Shown piece after piece: positions 46,208 through 54,596 of a stretch of DNA of 64,000 nucleotides. This DNA is from Polaribacter sp. GTDB lineage: Bacteria > Bacteroidota > Bacteroidia > Flavobacteriales > Flavobacteriaceae. Positions within the stretch are counted from its first letter, which is position 1. Each line of letters opens with the position of its first letter. The position numbers were made by a program, and so were the translations under genes. The notes below the pieces were generated by a model, which was given only the letters and a program-made list of their open reading frames with translations, was not told where the DNA came from and ran no database searches. The stretch is from contig JAQWGI010000026.1 of the NCBI GenBank assembly GCA_029238315.1, positions 124,001 to 188,000 on the forward strand. The letters are read 5' to 3'.

Positions 46208-46825
46208 TTACCTACTTATACTTTGCTCAAACGGAATTCTATTTACAATAGATCTTCCTAATGTAACCTCATCTGCATACTCTAACTCGTCTCCAACCGA
46301 AATTCCGCGTGCAATTGTAGAAGTTGTGATTTCAAACTTTTCTATTTGTTTAAAAATGTAAAAGTTTGTAGTATCGCCTTCCATCGTAGAACTCAATGCA
46401 AAAATTAATTCTTTAATTTCTCCTTTTTCAACCTTATCAACCAACGATTCTATTTGTAAATTGTGGGGGCCAATACCTTCTATCGGAGAAATTTTCCCAC
46501 CCAATACATGATACAATCCTTTAAACTGTGCTGTGCTTTCTATAGCCATTACATCTCGAATATCTTCTACCACACAAACAATTTCTGGATTTCTATTTGG
46601 GTTATTACAAATTTCACACAAAATAGTATCAGAAATATTATGACATTTTTTACACGACTTTACATCATTACGTAAATGCAATAAGGCTTCAGACAAATAA
46701 TTTGTGTGCTCTGTTGGCTGCTTTAACAAATGCAATACCAATCGCAACGCAGTTCGCTTACCAATCCCTGGCAAACGAGAGACTTCATTAACTGCATTTT
46801 CTAATAATTTTGATGAAAAATCCAT
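46208..46825 (-). CDS. recR: Recombination protein RecR
   Basis: 205 residues from the ATG at 46825 ([29 protein letters not shown]); the frame extends eight residues further but RecR normally starts here. Contains the HhH, a C4 zinc finger ([16 protein letters not shown]) and a Toprim domain ([14 protein letters not shown]). Acts with RecO and RecF in gap repair. Convergent with HemJ with no clear terminator; intergenic DNA on both sides carries decayed simple repeats. Confidence 0.96.
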   Translation of the reverse strand: MDFSSKLLENAVNEVSRLPGIGKRTALRLVLHLLKQPTEHTNYLSEALLHLRNDVKSCKKCHNISDTILCEICNNPNRNPEIVCVVEDIRDVMAIESTAQFKGLYHVLGGKISPIEGIGPHNLQIESLVDKVEKGEIKELIFALSSTMEGDTTNFYIFKQIEKFEITTSTIARGISVGDELEYADEVTLGRSIVNRIPFEQSISR

Positions 46826-46930
46826 AACTGTAAAATTACTAATTATCAATTATGAATTATAAATTATTCAATTAAACTTTTAAAAAAGTATATCTTCGTA
46901 ATTATCAAAATCGTAATTCGTAATTAAACC

Positions 46931-48364
46931 ATGCAACCAATCCATATTATTTTATTAATCGTAGCGTATTTTTCTGTTTTAATATTGATCTCATACATCA
47001 CCGGAAAATCTGCAAATAACGATACTTTTTTCAAAGCAAATAATTCATCGCCATGGTATCTAGTGGCTTTTGGTATGATTGGCGCCTCGCTATCTGGAGT
47101 AACTTTTATTTCAGTTCCAGGTTGGGTAGAAGATCAAAGCATGGGTTATATGCAAATGGTTTTGGGTTATGTTATAGGTTATGCAGTAATTGGATTGGTA
47201 CTACTTCCACTCTATTATCGATTAAACTTAACATCAATTTACACCTATTTAGAAGATCGATTTGGAAAATACTCCTACAAAACTGGTGCAAGTTTCTTTT
47301 TGTTATCAAGAACTATTGGCGCAGCATTTCGTTTATTTTTAGTTGCAAATGTATTGCAACTTTTACTATTTGATGCATACGGAATTCCTTTTTGGATAAC
47401 CGTTACCATCACTATTTTATTAATTTGGCTGTACACTTTTAAAGGCGGAATTAAAACCATTGTTTGGACAGATACTTTACAAACGTTATTTATGCTAATT
47501 GCCGTCGGAATTTGTATTTATACAATATCAGATGAATTACAAATCTCGAATATTTTTAGTTATGTTGCAGACAGTGAAATGTCTAAAACCTTCTTTTTTG
47601 AAAATTCAAATGCAGGGAATTACTTCTGGAAACAGTTTTTAGCAGGTGCCTTTATTGCCATTGCAATGACGGGCTTAGACCAAGATATGATGCAAAAAAA
47701 CTTAACTTGTAGAAACTTAAAAGATGCTCAAAAAAACATATTTTGGTTTACCATTGTATTGGTAATTGTAAATTTTTTCTTTTTAGCATTAGGTGTTTTA
47801 TTAACAGATTACGCGCAGCGAAACGGAATTGAAGCACAAAAAGACGAATTATTTCCCATCATTGCAACCAAAGGAACGTTGGGTGTAGCAACTGCCATGT
47901 TCTTTTTATTAGGATTAATTGCTGCTGCATATTCTAGTGCAGATTCAGCCTTAACTTCATTAACCACCTCTTTTTCAATTGATATTTTAGAAATCGACAA
48001 AAAGAAAGACAAAAAAGAGCAAATTAAAATTAGAAAGAAAATTCACGTGCTATTTTCATTAGTATTAATTGCAACCATTTTAATTTTTAAATATTTTATT
48101 GCAGATGCAAGTGTCATTGCTAAAATATTTACGTTTGCCAATTACACTTATGGTCCTTTATTAGGTTTGTATGCCTTTGGATTATTTACCAAACTAAATG
48201 TAAAAGACAAAGCGGTTCCTATTATTTGTTTGTCTTCTCCGATTTTAACCTTCTTAGCAAGTTATCTTTCTATAACCTACTTAAGTTTCGACTTTGGTTT
48301 TGCGTTGTTAGTTGTAAACGGATTGATTACTTTTATTGGTTTATGGCTGTTTAAAAGGAAATAA
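46931..48364 (+). CDS. Sodium:solute symporter (SSS family)
   Basis: 477 residues with about 13 hydrophobic helices. SSS signatures: SPWYLVAFGMIGASLSGVTFISVPGW, TFKGGIKTIVWTDTLQTLFM and AMTGLDQDMMQKNLTCRNLKDAQKN, then AAYSSADSALTSLTTSFSIDI, the sodium-site Ser-rich helix. Transports an organic solute with Na+; substrate not readable. Fits a marine lifestyle. Confidence 0.92.
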   Translation: MQPIHIILLIVAYFSVLILISYITGKSANNDTFFKANNSSPWYLVAFGMIGASLSGVTFISVPGWVEDQSMGYMQMVLGYVIGYAVIGLVLLPLYYRLNLTSIYTYLEDRFGKYSYKTGASFFLLSRTIGAAFRLFLVANVLQLLLFDAYGIPFWITVTITILLIWLYTFKGGIKTIVWTDTLQTLFMLIAVGICIYTISDELQISNIFSYVADSEMSKTFFFENSNAGNYFWKQFLAGAFIAIAMTGLDQDMMQKNLTCRNLKDAQKNIFWFTIVLVIVNFFFLALGVLLTDYAQRNGIEAQKDELFPIIATKGTLGVATAMFFLLGLIAAAYSSADSALTSLTTSFSIDILEIDKKKDKKEQIKIRKKIHVLFSLVLIATILIFKYFIADASVIAKIFTFANYTYGPLLGLYAFGLFTKLNVKDKAVPIICLSSPILTFLASYLSITYLSFDFGFALLVVNGLITFIGLWLFKRK

Positions 48365-48448
48365 TTTAGCGTATTTCTAAATATATTTTTAGCTATCAAC
48401 CTATGTACATTTAGTTTATTTAAAATGTTTTTTCTACACATATTTAAA

Positions 48449-49210
48449 ATGAAAAAAAAATTAACAATTACACTCCTAATTTTAGCTTTCAACTTGGGGT
48501 TTTCTCAAGAATTAGAAAAGAAAGAGCATGAGATGGTACAAGCTTTTATTGATGGCATTAAAAGCAATAATATAAACAAATTGAAAACGCAAGTTGTATA
48601 TCCTTTAAAAAGAAAATACCCCCTTTCAGACATCTATAATGAGTCTGAATTTGAAAAAAGATACACTGAAATTTTAGACCCGTTTTTAAAAGCGAACATA
48701 GTTTCATCAAACATCAAGACAGACTGGGCTATTGTTGGATGGAGAGGAATTATGTTTAACAATGGTGATTTATGGCTTGATAACGACGGACGATTGACTA
48801 CTGTTAATTACCTATCAAAATTAGAGAAAAACAAAAGATTGAAACTAATTGAAAATGACAAAAAATCAATTCATGAAAGCCTTAACAAATTCAAAGAACC
48901 AGTACTTATAATCGAAACCACAAGATTTAAAATACGAATAGATCTGTTGAATAATGGAAAATATAGATATGCTTCGTGGCCCATCAATTCTAAAACTCAT
49001 CAAAAACCTGATTTGATACTCAAAAATGGGATCTGGCGTACAGAAGGTAGCGGTGGAAATCACAGATATAAATTTGTAAATGGCAATTATCAATACGATT
49101 GTGTCATATATATTTTAGGTGAAACCGAACACCCTTCTGCTGAATTAATCGTTTATCAAAACAACAAGATAATTTTAAGTGAACCAGGACAAATAATAAG
49201 AGAACAATAA
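48449..49210 (+). CDS. Secreted protein of unknown function
   Basis: 253 residues from the ATG at 48449, which begins a standard signal peptide (KKKLTITLLILAFNLGFSQ); the frame extends to an earlier ATG at 48425, less likely. The mature part has a helical start (EKKEHEMVQAFIDGIKSNN) and a WAIVGWRGIMFNNGDLWLD segment, followed by a beta-rich half. No named family recognised. Confidence 0.75.
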   Translation: MKKKLTITLLILAFNLGFSQELEKKEHEMVQAFIDGIKSNNINKLKTQVVYPLKRKYPLSDIYNESEFEKRYTEILDPFLKANIVSSNIKTDWAIVGWRGIMFNNGDLWLDNDGRLTTVNYLSKLEKNKRLKLIENDKKSIHESLNKFKEPVLIIETTRFKIRIDLLNNGKYRYASWPINSKTHQKPDLILKNGIWRTEGSGGNHRYKFVNGNYQYDCVIYILGETEHPSAELIVYQNNKIILSEPGQIIREQ

Positions 49211-49617
49211 CTTGCTGTAATACTTTGGAAAAAAACACATTTAGAATTTAAAATGAAATCTTTGTAAGCAAACACCACAGATAGGTTAGCAAACTAAAAA
49301 CTAGCACACACGTTCATTTATAAGTATTAGATTTTTTGTTATTTGCAAAACAACAGCATTGGATTCACATGTATATTGGGTGTTGTTTTTTAAAAAATAT
49401 TGTAAAACTTATTTTAAAATCACTTATTTTTACTTTGCAAAAAACAATGAATACTATTTATAGGCTTTATTGGTTTAATTGGAATTTGTACAATAGTATC
49501 AACTGTTTTATTATTTCCAATGAGCACCTTAATTGAGGTCTTGAAAGTGACCTCAAAGAATAATTCAGAACATTAACATACTTTGTAATTGGAGTAAAAA
49601 AATAAGTAATTAATTTT
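49211..49617. other. Intergenic region with a possible gene remnant
   Basis: 407 bp, AT-rich. The only coding-like signal is a frame at 49451-49576 (LFIGFIGLIGICTIVSTVLLF then a polar tail SKNNSEH) that starts right after a TGA and has no start codon until an internal ATG. The overlapping ATG at 49447 is in another frame. It could be a small membrane protein broken by a frameshift near its start. No RNA gene seen. Confidence 0.4.
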
Positions 49618-50265
49618 ATGGCGCACGATTTAAGCAATCATAGAAAATCATATGAAAAGCAAGAACTATTAGAAAGTACTTGTCCAGAAAACCCCATTGA
49701 ATTGTTTCAACAATGGTTTTTAAACGCAGATGCTTCAGATTTAATTCACGAAGCAAATGCTGTTACAATTGCATCTATTGGTCTAGACGGTTTTCCTAAA
49801 AGTAGGGTTGTATTATTAAAGAAATACACGTGGGAAGGTTTTATTTTTTACACCAATTACAATTCAGAAAAAGGAAAAGCAATTTTAGCAAATAACCATA
49901 TTTGTTTGTCCTTTTTTTGGGCTGGTTTAGAACAACAAATCATCATTAAAGGAAATGCAGAAAAGTTGGCAGAGAATTTATCAGACGGTTATTTTGATTC
50001 GCGTCCAGACGGAAGTAAATTAGGTGCTTGGGCATCCAATCAAAGTGATGTTGTTGCTTCTAGAGAAAATTTAGACAAGAATTTAAAATCTTTCGAAGAA
50101 AAATATTTTCAGCAAGAAATTCCGCGCCCCAAACATTGGGGTGGTTTTTTAGTAAAACCCGTTTCTATTGAATTTTGGCAAGGAAGACCTAACAGAATGC
50201 ACGACAGAATTCGTTACACTTTACAAGAAGATTTTTCTTGGAAGTTAGAACGATTAGCTCCATAA
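49618..50265 (+). CDS. pdxH: Pyridoxamine 5'-phosphate oxidase
   Basis: 215 residues. FMN enzyme oxidising pyridoxine/pyridoxamine phosphate to PLP. Visible are the FMN-binding SRVVLLKKY and FYTNYNSEKGKAI, and the C-terminal PxRWGG-equivalent IPRPKHWGGFLVKP followed by EFWQGRPNRMHDRI. Length is the family norm. Followed 30 bp later by a SixA-like gene. Confidence 0.96.
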   Translation: MAHDLSNHRKSYEKQELLESTCPENPIELFQQWFLNADASDLIHEANAVTIASIGLDGFPKSRVVLLKKYTWEGFIFYTNYNSEKGKAILANNHICLSFFWAGLEQQIIIKGNAEKLAENLSDGYFDSRPDGSKLGAWASNQSDVVASRENLDKNLKSFEEKYFQQEIPRPKHWGGFLVKPVSIEFWQGRPNRMHDRIRYTLQEDFSWKLERLAP

Positions 50266-50295
50266 TTTTCTATATTTACACTATCAAACTTTAGA

Positions 50296-50784
50296 ATGAA
50301 AACACTTTATATTGTTCGTCACGCAAAATCATCTTGGGAATACGATGGCATTGAAGATATAGATAGACCACTTAAAGAACGTGGAATAAAAGATGCATAT
50401 TTATTGTCTGATTACTTATCTGAAATCATCACAAAACCAGACGTTTTTGTAAGTAGCAGTGCTAACAGAGCATTGCATACAGCAATTATTTTTTGCGAAA
50501 ACTTTGGCTACCCTTTATCCAATTTAAAAATCAAAAAACAACTGTACAGTTTTAGTGATGGCTACTTAGTAAAAACCATTAAAGCGCTAGATGACAGTTT
50601 TGATTCTGCTATAATATTTAGTCACGATCACGGAATCAATACGTTTGTTAACAAATACGGAAGCAAACCAATTGCACATGTACCAACATGTGGTGTCATT
50701 GGAATTCAGTTTGAAAATAAACATTGGAAAAGTATTAAAAAAGGAAATACCACATTAATAGAATTTCCGAAAAATCATAAATAA
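50296..50784 (+). CDS. SixA-like histidine phosphatase
   Basis: 162 residues. Histidine phosphatase fold with the RHG-type motif YIVRHAKSSWEYDGIEDIDRPLKERG (catalytic His8) and a later FSHDHGIN. SixA removes phosphate from histidine in phosphotransfer proteins; substrate here is unknown. 8 bp before the Ppx/GppA gene, so both are probably cotranscribed. Confidence 0.88.
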   Translation: MKTLYIVRHAKSSWEYDGIEDIDRPLKERGIKDAYLLSDYLSEIITKPDVFVSSSANRALHTAIIFCENFGYPLSNLKIKKQLYSFSDGYLVKTIKALDDSFDSAIIFSHDHGINTFVNKYGSKPIAHVPTCGVIGIQFENKHWKSIKKGNTTLIEFPKNHK

Positions 50785-50792
50785 AAGTACGC

Positions 50793-51689
50793 TTGATAGA
50801 AATTAAAAAATATGCTGCAATAGATATTGGCTCAAATGCCATTCGTTTACTCATTGCAAATGTTATTGTAGAGAAAGATAAAGAGCCCCAGTTTAGAAAA
50901 TCTTCTCTGGTTCGTGTCCCGATACGTTTGGGAGCAGACACCTTTGTTTCAGGTGAAATCTCTCCTGCAAATACAGAGAGAATGATTGATGCTATGGAGT
51001 CTTTTAAACTATTAATGAAAATTAACAACGTAGAAAAGTACAAAGCATGTGCTACTTCTGCAATGCGGGAAGCTGAAAACGGAAAAGAAGTTGCACAATT
51101 AATTTTAGAAAAAACGGGGGTAGAAATAGATATTATTGGTGGTAAAAAAGAAGCTGCCATTATTTTCTCTACAGATTTAAGCGAATTGATAGAAAACGAT
51201 GCTTCTTATTTATATGTTGATGTTGGTGGTGGAAGTACAGAATTTACGATTTTTTCTAAAGGAAGAATTATCAACTCCAAATCTTTTAAAATGGGAACGG
51301 TTCGTTTGATAAATAATAAAAAACCTGACAACAAAATTATTTTTAAAGAAGTTCAAAAATGGATTGAAATCAACACAAAAGATCTTAAAAAACTATCTTT
51401 AATTGGTTCTGGCGGAAACATTAACAAACTTTTTAAAATGTCTGGAAGAACAATTGGAAAACCAATTTCATACATTTATTTAAATGCACAATATCAGTTC
51501 TTAAAAAAGATGAGTTTTGATGATCGTGTATCTGAATTGAGTTTAAATCCTGATAGAGCTGACGTAATTATACCAGCAACTAAAATTTATTTATCCGCAA
51601 TGAAATGGAGTGGAGCAAGAAAAGTATATGTTCCAAAAATTGGTTTGGCAGACGGCATTATAAAAAGCTTACATCATAATAAACTATAA
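50793..51689 (+). CDS. Ppx/GppA family phosphatase
   Basis: 298 residues from a TTG start; no ATG is available before the conserved AAIDIGSNAIRLLI. ASKHA-fold phosphatase with VDVGGGSTEF and IGSGGNINKL. It hydrolyses polyphosphate or pppGpp. At about 300 residues it has only the core domain, lacking the C-terminal HD part of long Ppx proteins, as usual in Bacteroidota. Confidence 0.92.
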   Translation: MIEIKKYAAIDIGSNAIRLLIANVIVEKDKEPQFRKSSLVRVPIRLGADTFVSGEISPANTERMIDAMESFKLLMKINNVEKYKACATSAMREAENGKEVAQLILEKTGVEIDIIGGKKEAAIIFSTDLSELIENDASYLYVDVGGGSTEFTIFSKGRIINSKSFKMGTVRLINNKKPDNKIIFKEVQKWIEINTKDLKKLSLIGSGGNINKLFKMSGRTIGKPISYIYLNAQYQFLKKMSFDDRVSELSLNPDRADVIIPATKIYLSAMKWSGARKVYVPKIGLADGIIKSLHHNKL

Positions 51690-51729
51690 ACTAGTTTTTC
51701 TAAACCAACACTAAAAGCATTAATAGTTT

Positions 51730-51807
51730 GTCTGGTCGAGCGCAGTCTAGACCTAACTATTACCAAACCTTAACACAAAATAACCTCTCGACTCCGCTCT
51801 AGGAGAC
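51730..51807. repeat. Inverted pair of degenerate palindromic repeat units
   Basis: Unit 1 (51730-51754) is GTCTGGTCGAGCGCAGTCTA plus GACCT; unit 2 (51782-51807), on the other strand, is GTCTCCTAGAGCGGAGTCGA plus GAGGTT. Both carry the GTCGAGCGCAGTCGA-type core seen in dispersed flavobacterial repeats. They lie between the convergent ppx-like and lpxK genes and would form a cruciform or terminator-like hairpin. Confidence 0.72.
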
Positions 51808-51844
51808 ATTGGAATAATTTAATAAAAAATCAGTTTGAAATAAA

Positions 51845-52867
51845 TTATGTGTTAGACTTCACATAACGAGTAATTAAATCGTCAAATTCTTGTTGATGAC
51901 CTCCAAAGTTTGTTTCGATCTCTAAATAATAGACATCATCGATTTTATCTGACAATCTTACAAAATCCTTTTCAGTAGTTAACATAATTTTTTGTTCAGA
52001 ATTTAATGCATCAAAAGTTGATTGTATCGTTGTAATGTCTTTGTCTGAAAACTGATGATGATCAGAAAACTTAAGATGTTTAAAAGTACAGTTTAGACTA
52101 GATAAATGTGCTTTTAGTGGCTTCGGATTTGCGATTCCAGTTACCAACAACACATGGTAATTAGCCAATTCAGAAGCTTGTATCGACAGCTTGTTGTTCG
52201 ACTTTAACAAGGCTGAATAAACAATAGAAGAAAACAAAATAGGACCTTTAAAATACCTTTTAATAAGATATTGTAAATCTTTTTTCTCTTGCGCATCAAT
52301 AGTTAAAGGACACTTGGTAACCACAACAACGTCTGCTCTTCTGGCTCCAGTTCTTGGCTCTCGTAAATTGCCTGTTGGCAATACAAAATCTTTGGAAAAC
52401 AAATCGTTGTAACTGGTTAATAGCACATAAAATCCGGCAGTTACTTTACGGTGCTGAAAAGCATCATCTAGTAAAACAACCTCTGTGTTATTTAATTGCT
52501 GAATTCCGTGAACTCGATTCTCATCAACCCCAACAGTAATATCTTTATATTTCTTAGAAAATTGCAAAGGTTCATCACCCACATCTTCTGCATGCTTTGT
52601 TTCATCAACCAATAAAAACCCCTTGGTTTTACGTCCATAACCTCTACTTAAGACACCAATTTTATAATCAGCTTTTAATAAATTAATTAGATATTCAATT
52701 TGTGGAGTTTTACCTGTTCCGCCAACAGACAAGTTTCCAACAGCAATTACTGGTTTTTTAAATTGGGTTGTTTTAAAAATTCCAAGTTCAAAGAAATGGT
52801 TACGAAGCGTTGTAACTATTGCGTAAATCAAGGAAAAAGGAAAAGCTAAAAAACGTATAAATTTCAT
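51845..52867 (-). CDS. lpxK: Tetraacyldisaccharide 4'-kinase
   Basis: 340 residues from the ATG at 52867, where the typical start MKFIRFLAFPFSLIYAIVTTLRN lies; an upstream ATG adds 22 non-conserved residues. LpxK phosphorylates the lipid A precursor at the inner membrane. Walker A is VGNLSVGGTGKTPQIEYL; GVLSRGYGRKTKGF and DDAFQHR follow. It shows the organism makes LPS lipid A. Divergent from the Nif3-like gene. Confidence 0.95.
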   Translation of the reverse strand: MKFIRFLAFPFSLIYAIVTTLRNHFFELGIFKTTQFKKPVIAVGNLSVGGTGKTPQIEYLINLLKADYKIGVLSRGYGRKTKGFLLVDETKHAEDVGDEPLQFSKKYKDITVGVDENRVHGIQQLNNTEVVLLDDAFQHRKVTAGFYVLLTSYNDLFSKDFVLPTGNLREPRTGARRADVVVVTKCPLTIDAQEKKDLQYLIKRYFKGPILFSSIVYSALLKSNNKLSIQASELANYHVLLVTGIANPKPLKAHLSSLNCTFKHLKFSDHHQFSDKDITTIQSTFDALNSEQKIMLTTEKDFVRLSDKIDDVYYLEIETNFGGHQQEFDDLITRYVKSNT

Positions 52868-52951
52868 TGGCACTAAAGTAATTAAAAATCTTAACTTTGG
52901 GTTTCGTAATAATTTTCTTTTTTGAAAGAACATTGAACAAATTTACATGAA

Positions 52952-53743
52952 ATGAAGATACAAAATGTAATCAATTATTTAGAAGAATTGGCACCGCTTT
53001 CTTATGCAGAAACCTTTGATAACGTAGGTTTACTTATTGGTGATACTCAAACTAATGTTACAGGTATTTTAGTAACTTTAGACAGCTTAGAGACAACCGT
53101 AGATGAGGCTATTGCAAAAAAATGTAATTTAATTGTAAGTTTTCATCCTATAATTTTTAGTGGACTTAAGAAAATAAATGGAAATTCTTATGTAGAAAGA
53201 GTGGTTCTAAAGGCTATAAAAAATAATATTGCTATCTATGCGATGCACACCGCTTTAGACAATATTAAAAAAGGGGTTAGTGGTAAAATCTGTGAGGTGT
53301 TAAAATTAAAAAACACAGAAATACTAATTCCAAAAACAAATTTAAAGACTAAAGAAACTATTGGAATGGGAATGATTGGTGAATTAGAATCGGCAATGAG
53401 TGAAAAAGATTTTATTCAATATCTTAAAAAAACGATGAAAACAGACTGTGTTCGTCACTCAGAATTCCTAGAAAAAACGATAAAAAAAGTTGCAGTTTTA
53501 GGTGGTTCTGGAAGTTTTGCTATCGAAAATGCAATCAATTTAAAAGCAGATGCTTATGTGAGTGCAGATTTTAAATACCACGATTTTTTTAAAGCAGAAA
53601 AACAAATTTTGTTGACAGACATCGGGCATTATGAAAGTGAACAGTTCACAAAAAATCTTTTAGTTGAGTATCTTACAAAAAAATTCACTAATTTTGCAGT
53701 CATTTTATCAGAAAAAAGTACAAACCCAATTTATTACAGTTAA
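52952..53743 (+). CDS. Nif3-like dinuclear metal-centre protein (short form)
   Basis: 263 residues. Metal ligands are present: His65 (SFHPIIF), His99 and Asp103 (MHTALD), His226 and Glu230 (GHYESE). Most Bacteroidota homologues are about 365 residues with a PII/CutA-like insert between the two halves; here ILIPKTNLKTKETIGMGMIGEL joins them directly, so the insert is absent. Biochemical role of the family is uncertain. Followed after 3 bp by the zinc-ribbon-family gene, its usual partner. Confidence 0.9.
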   Translation: MKIQNVINYLEELAPLSYAETFDNVGLLIGDTQTNVTGILVTLDSLETTVDEAIAKKCNLIVSFHPIIFSGLKKINGNSYVERVVLKAIKNNIAIYAMHTALDNIKKGVSGKICEVLKLKNTEILIPKTNLKTKETIGMGMIGELESAMSEKDFIQYLKKTMKTDCVRHSEFLEKTIKKVAVLGGSGSFAIENAINLKADAYVSADFKYHDFFKAEKQILLTDIGHYESEQFTKNLLVEYLTKKFTNFAVILSEKSTNPIYYS

Positions 53744-53746
53744 AAC

Positions 53747-54520
53747 ATGGCAAAGAAGAAAGAGGTTACGGTAGAGGAAAAGTTAAGAGCTTTATACGAC
53801 TTACAATTGATCGATTCTAGAATTGATGAAATTAATAATGTTAGTGGAGAATTACCTTTAGAGGTTGAAGATTTAGAAGATGAAATTGCAGGTTTAAATA
53901 CTAGACTTTCAAATTTTGCAGAAGACGTAGCAAACTTAGAAACAGACATCAATAATAAAAAAATATTGATTGAAGAATCTAAGGCATTGATGAAAAAATA
54001 CGACGAGCAGCAAAAGAAAGTTAGAAATAATAGAGAGTTTGACTCAATCACCAAAGAAATAGAATATCAAGAATTAGAAATTCAATTGGCTGAAAAAAGA
54101 ATTGGAGAGTATACTGTGAAAATTGAGCAAAAAAATGAAATCATAAATGCTACTAATGAAAAATTAGCAAAGCAAGATGAGCATTTAAAACATAAAAAAG
54201 CTGAGTTAGCCGGTATCTTAAAAGAAACGGAAAAAGAACAAAAAATGCTAGTTAAAAAATCTGCAGAATTTTCTGAAGCAATTGACGAGCATTTACTGGG
54301 AGCATACAAAAGAATTAGAAGTAAAGTAAAAAACGGATTGGCTGTAGTATCTATCGAAAGAGGAGCTTCTGGTGGTTCTTTCTTTACAATTCCACCACAA
54401 GTACAAGTAGAAATTGCTACGCGCAAAAAAATTACTATTGATGAATATAGTGGTAGAATTTTAGTGGATGCTGATTTAGCAAGAGAAGAAAAAGAAAAGA
54501 TTGATGGCTTAATGGCTTAA
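53747..54520 (+). CDS. Coiled-coil protein of the C4 zinc-ribbon family, lacking the cysteines
   Basis: 257 residues. A long coiled coil (residues 8-180, e.g. ETDINNKKILIEESKALMKKYDEQQKK and EYQELEIQLAEKRI) ends in the domain SGGSFFTIPPQVQVEIATRKKITIDEYSGRILVD. In homologues this C-terminal part is a C4 zinc ribbon (CxxC...CxxC); here Gly, Ser and Tyr stand at the cysteine sites, so zinc binding is probably lost. Next to the Nif3-like gene as usual. Function unknown. Confidence 0.85.
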   Translation: MAKKKEVTVEEKLRALYDLQLIDSRIDEINNVSGELPLEVEDLEDEIAGLNTRLSNFAEDVANLETDINNKKILIEESKALMKKYDEQQKKVRNNREFDSITKEIEYQELEIQLAEKRIGEYTVKIEQKNEIINATNEKLAKQDEHLKHKKAELAGILKETEKEQKMLVKKSAEFSEAIDEHLLGAYKRIRSKVKNGLAVVSIERGASGGSFFTIPPQVQVEIATRKKITIDEYSGRILVDADLAREEKEKIDGLMA

Positions 54521-54542
54521 GAAGTATTAATCTTTATAACAT

Positions 54543-54577
54543 AAAAAAAACTCGGAGAAAATCTCCGAGTTTTTTTA
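54543..54577. terminator. Terminator between convergent zinc-ribbon-family and DUF349 genes
   Basis: 9-bp perfect stem ACTCGGAGA/TCTCCGAGT (54550-54570), 3-nt loop, A-run and T-run on either side. Confidence 0.9.
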
Positions 54578-54596
54578 TGCTTACTTATTTAAGGCA

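Noticed and set aside
48365-48448. Additional short coding sequence before the secreted protein at 48449
   Set aside because: The extra codons upstream of 48449 do not look like a signal peptide or separate gene.
49336-49536. 66-residue frame as a gene
   Set aside because: Its composition is Trp/Asn/Ile-rich and irregular, and it overlaps a better, but broken, membrane-helix frame.
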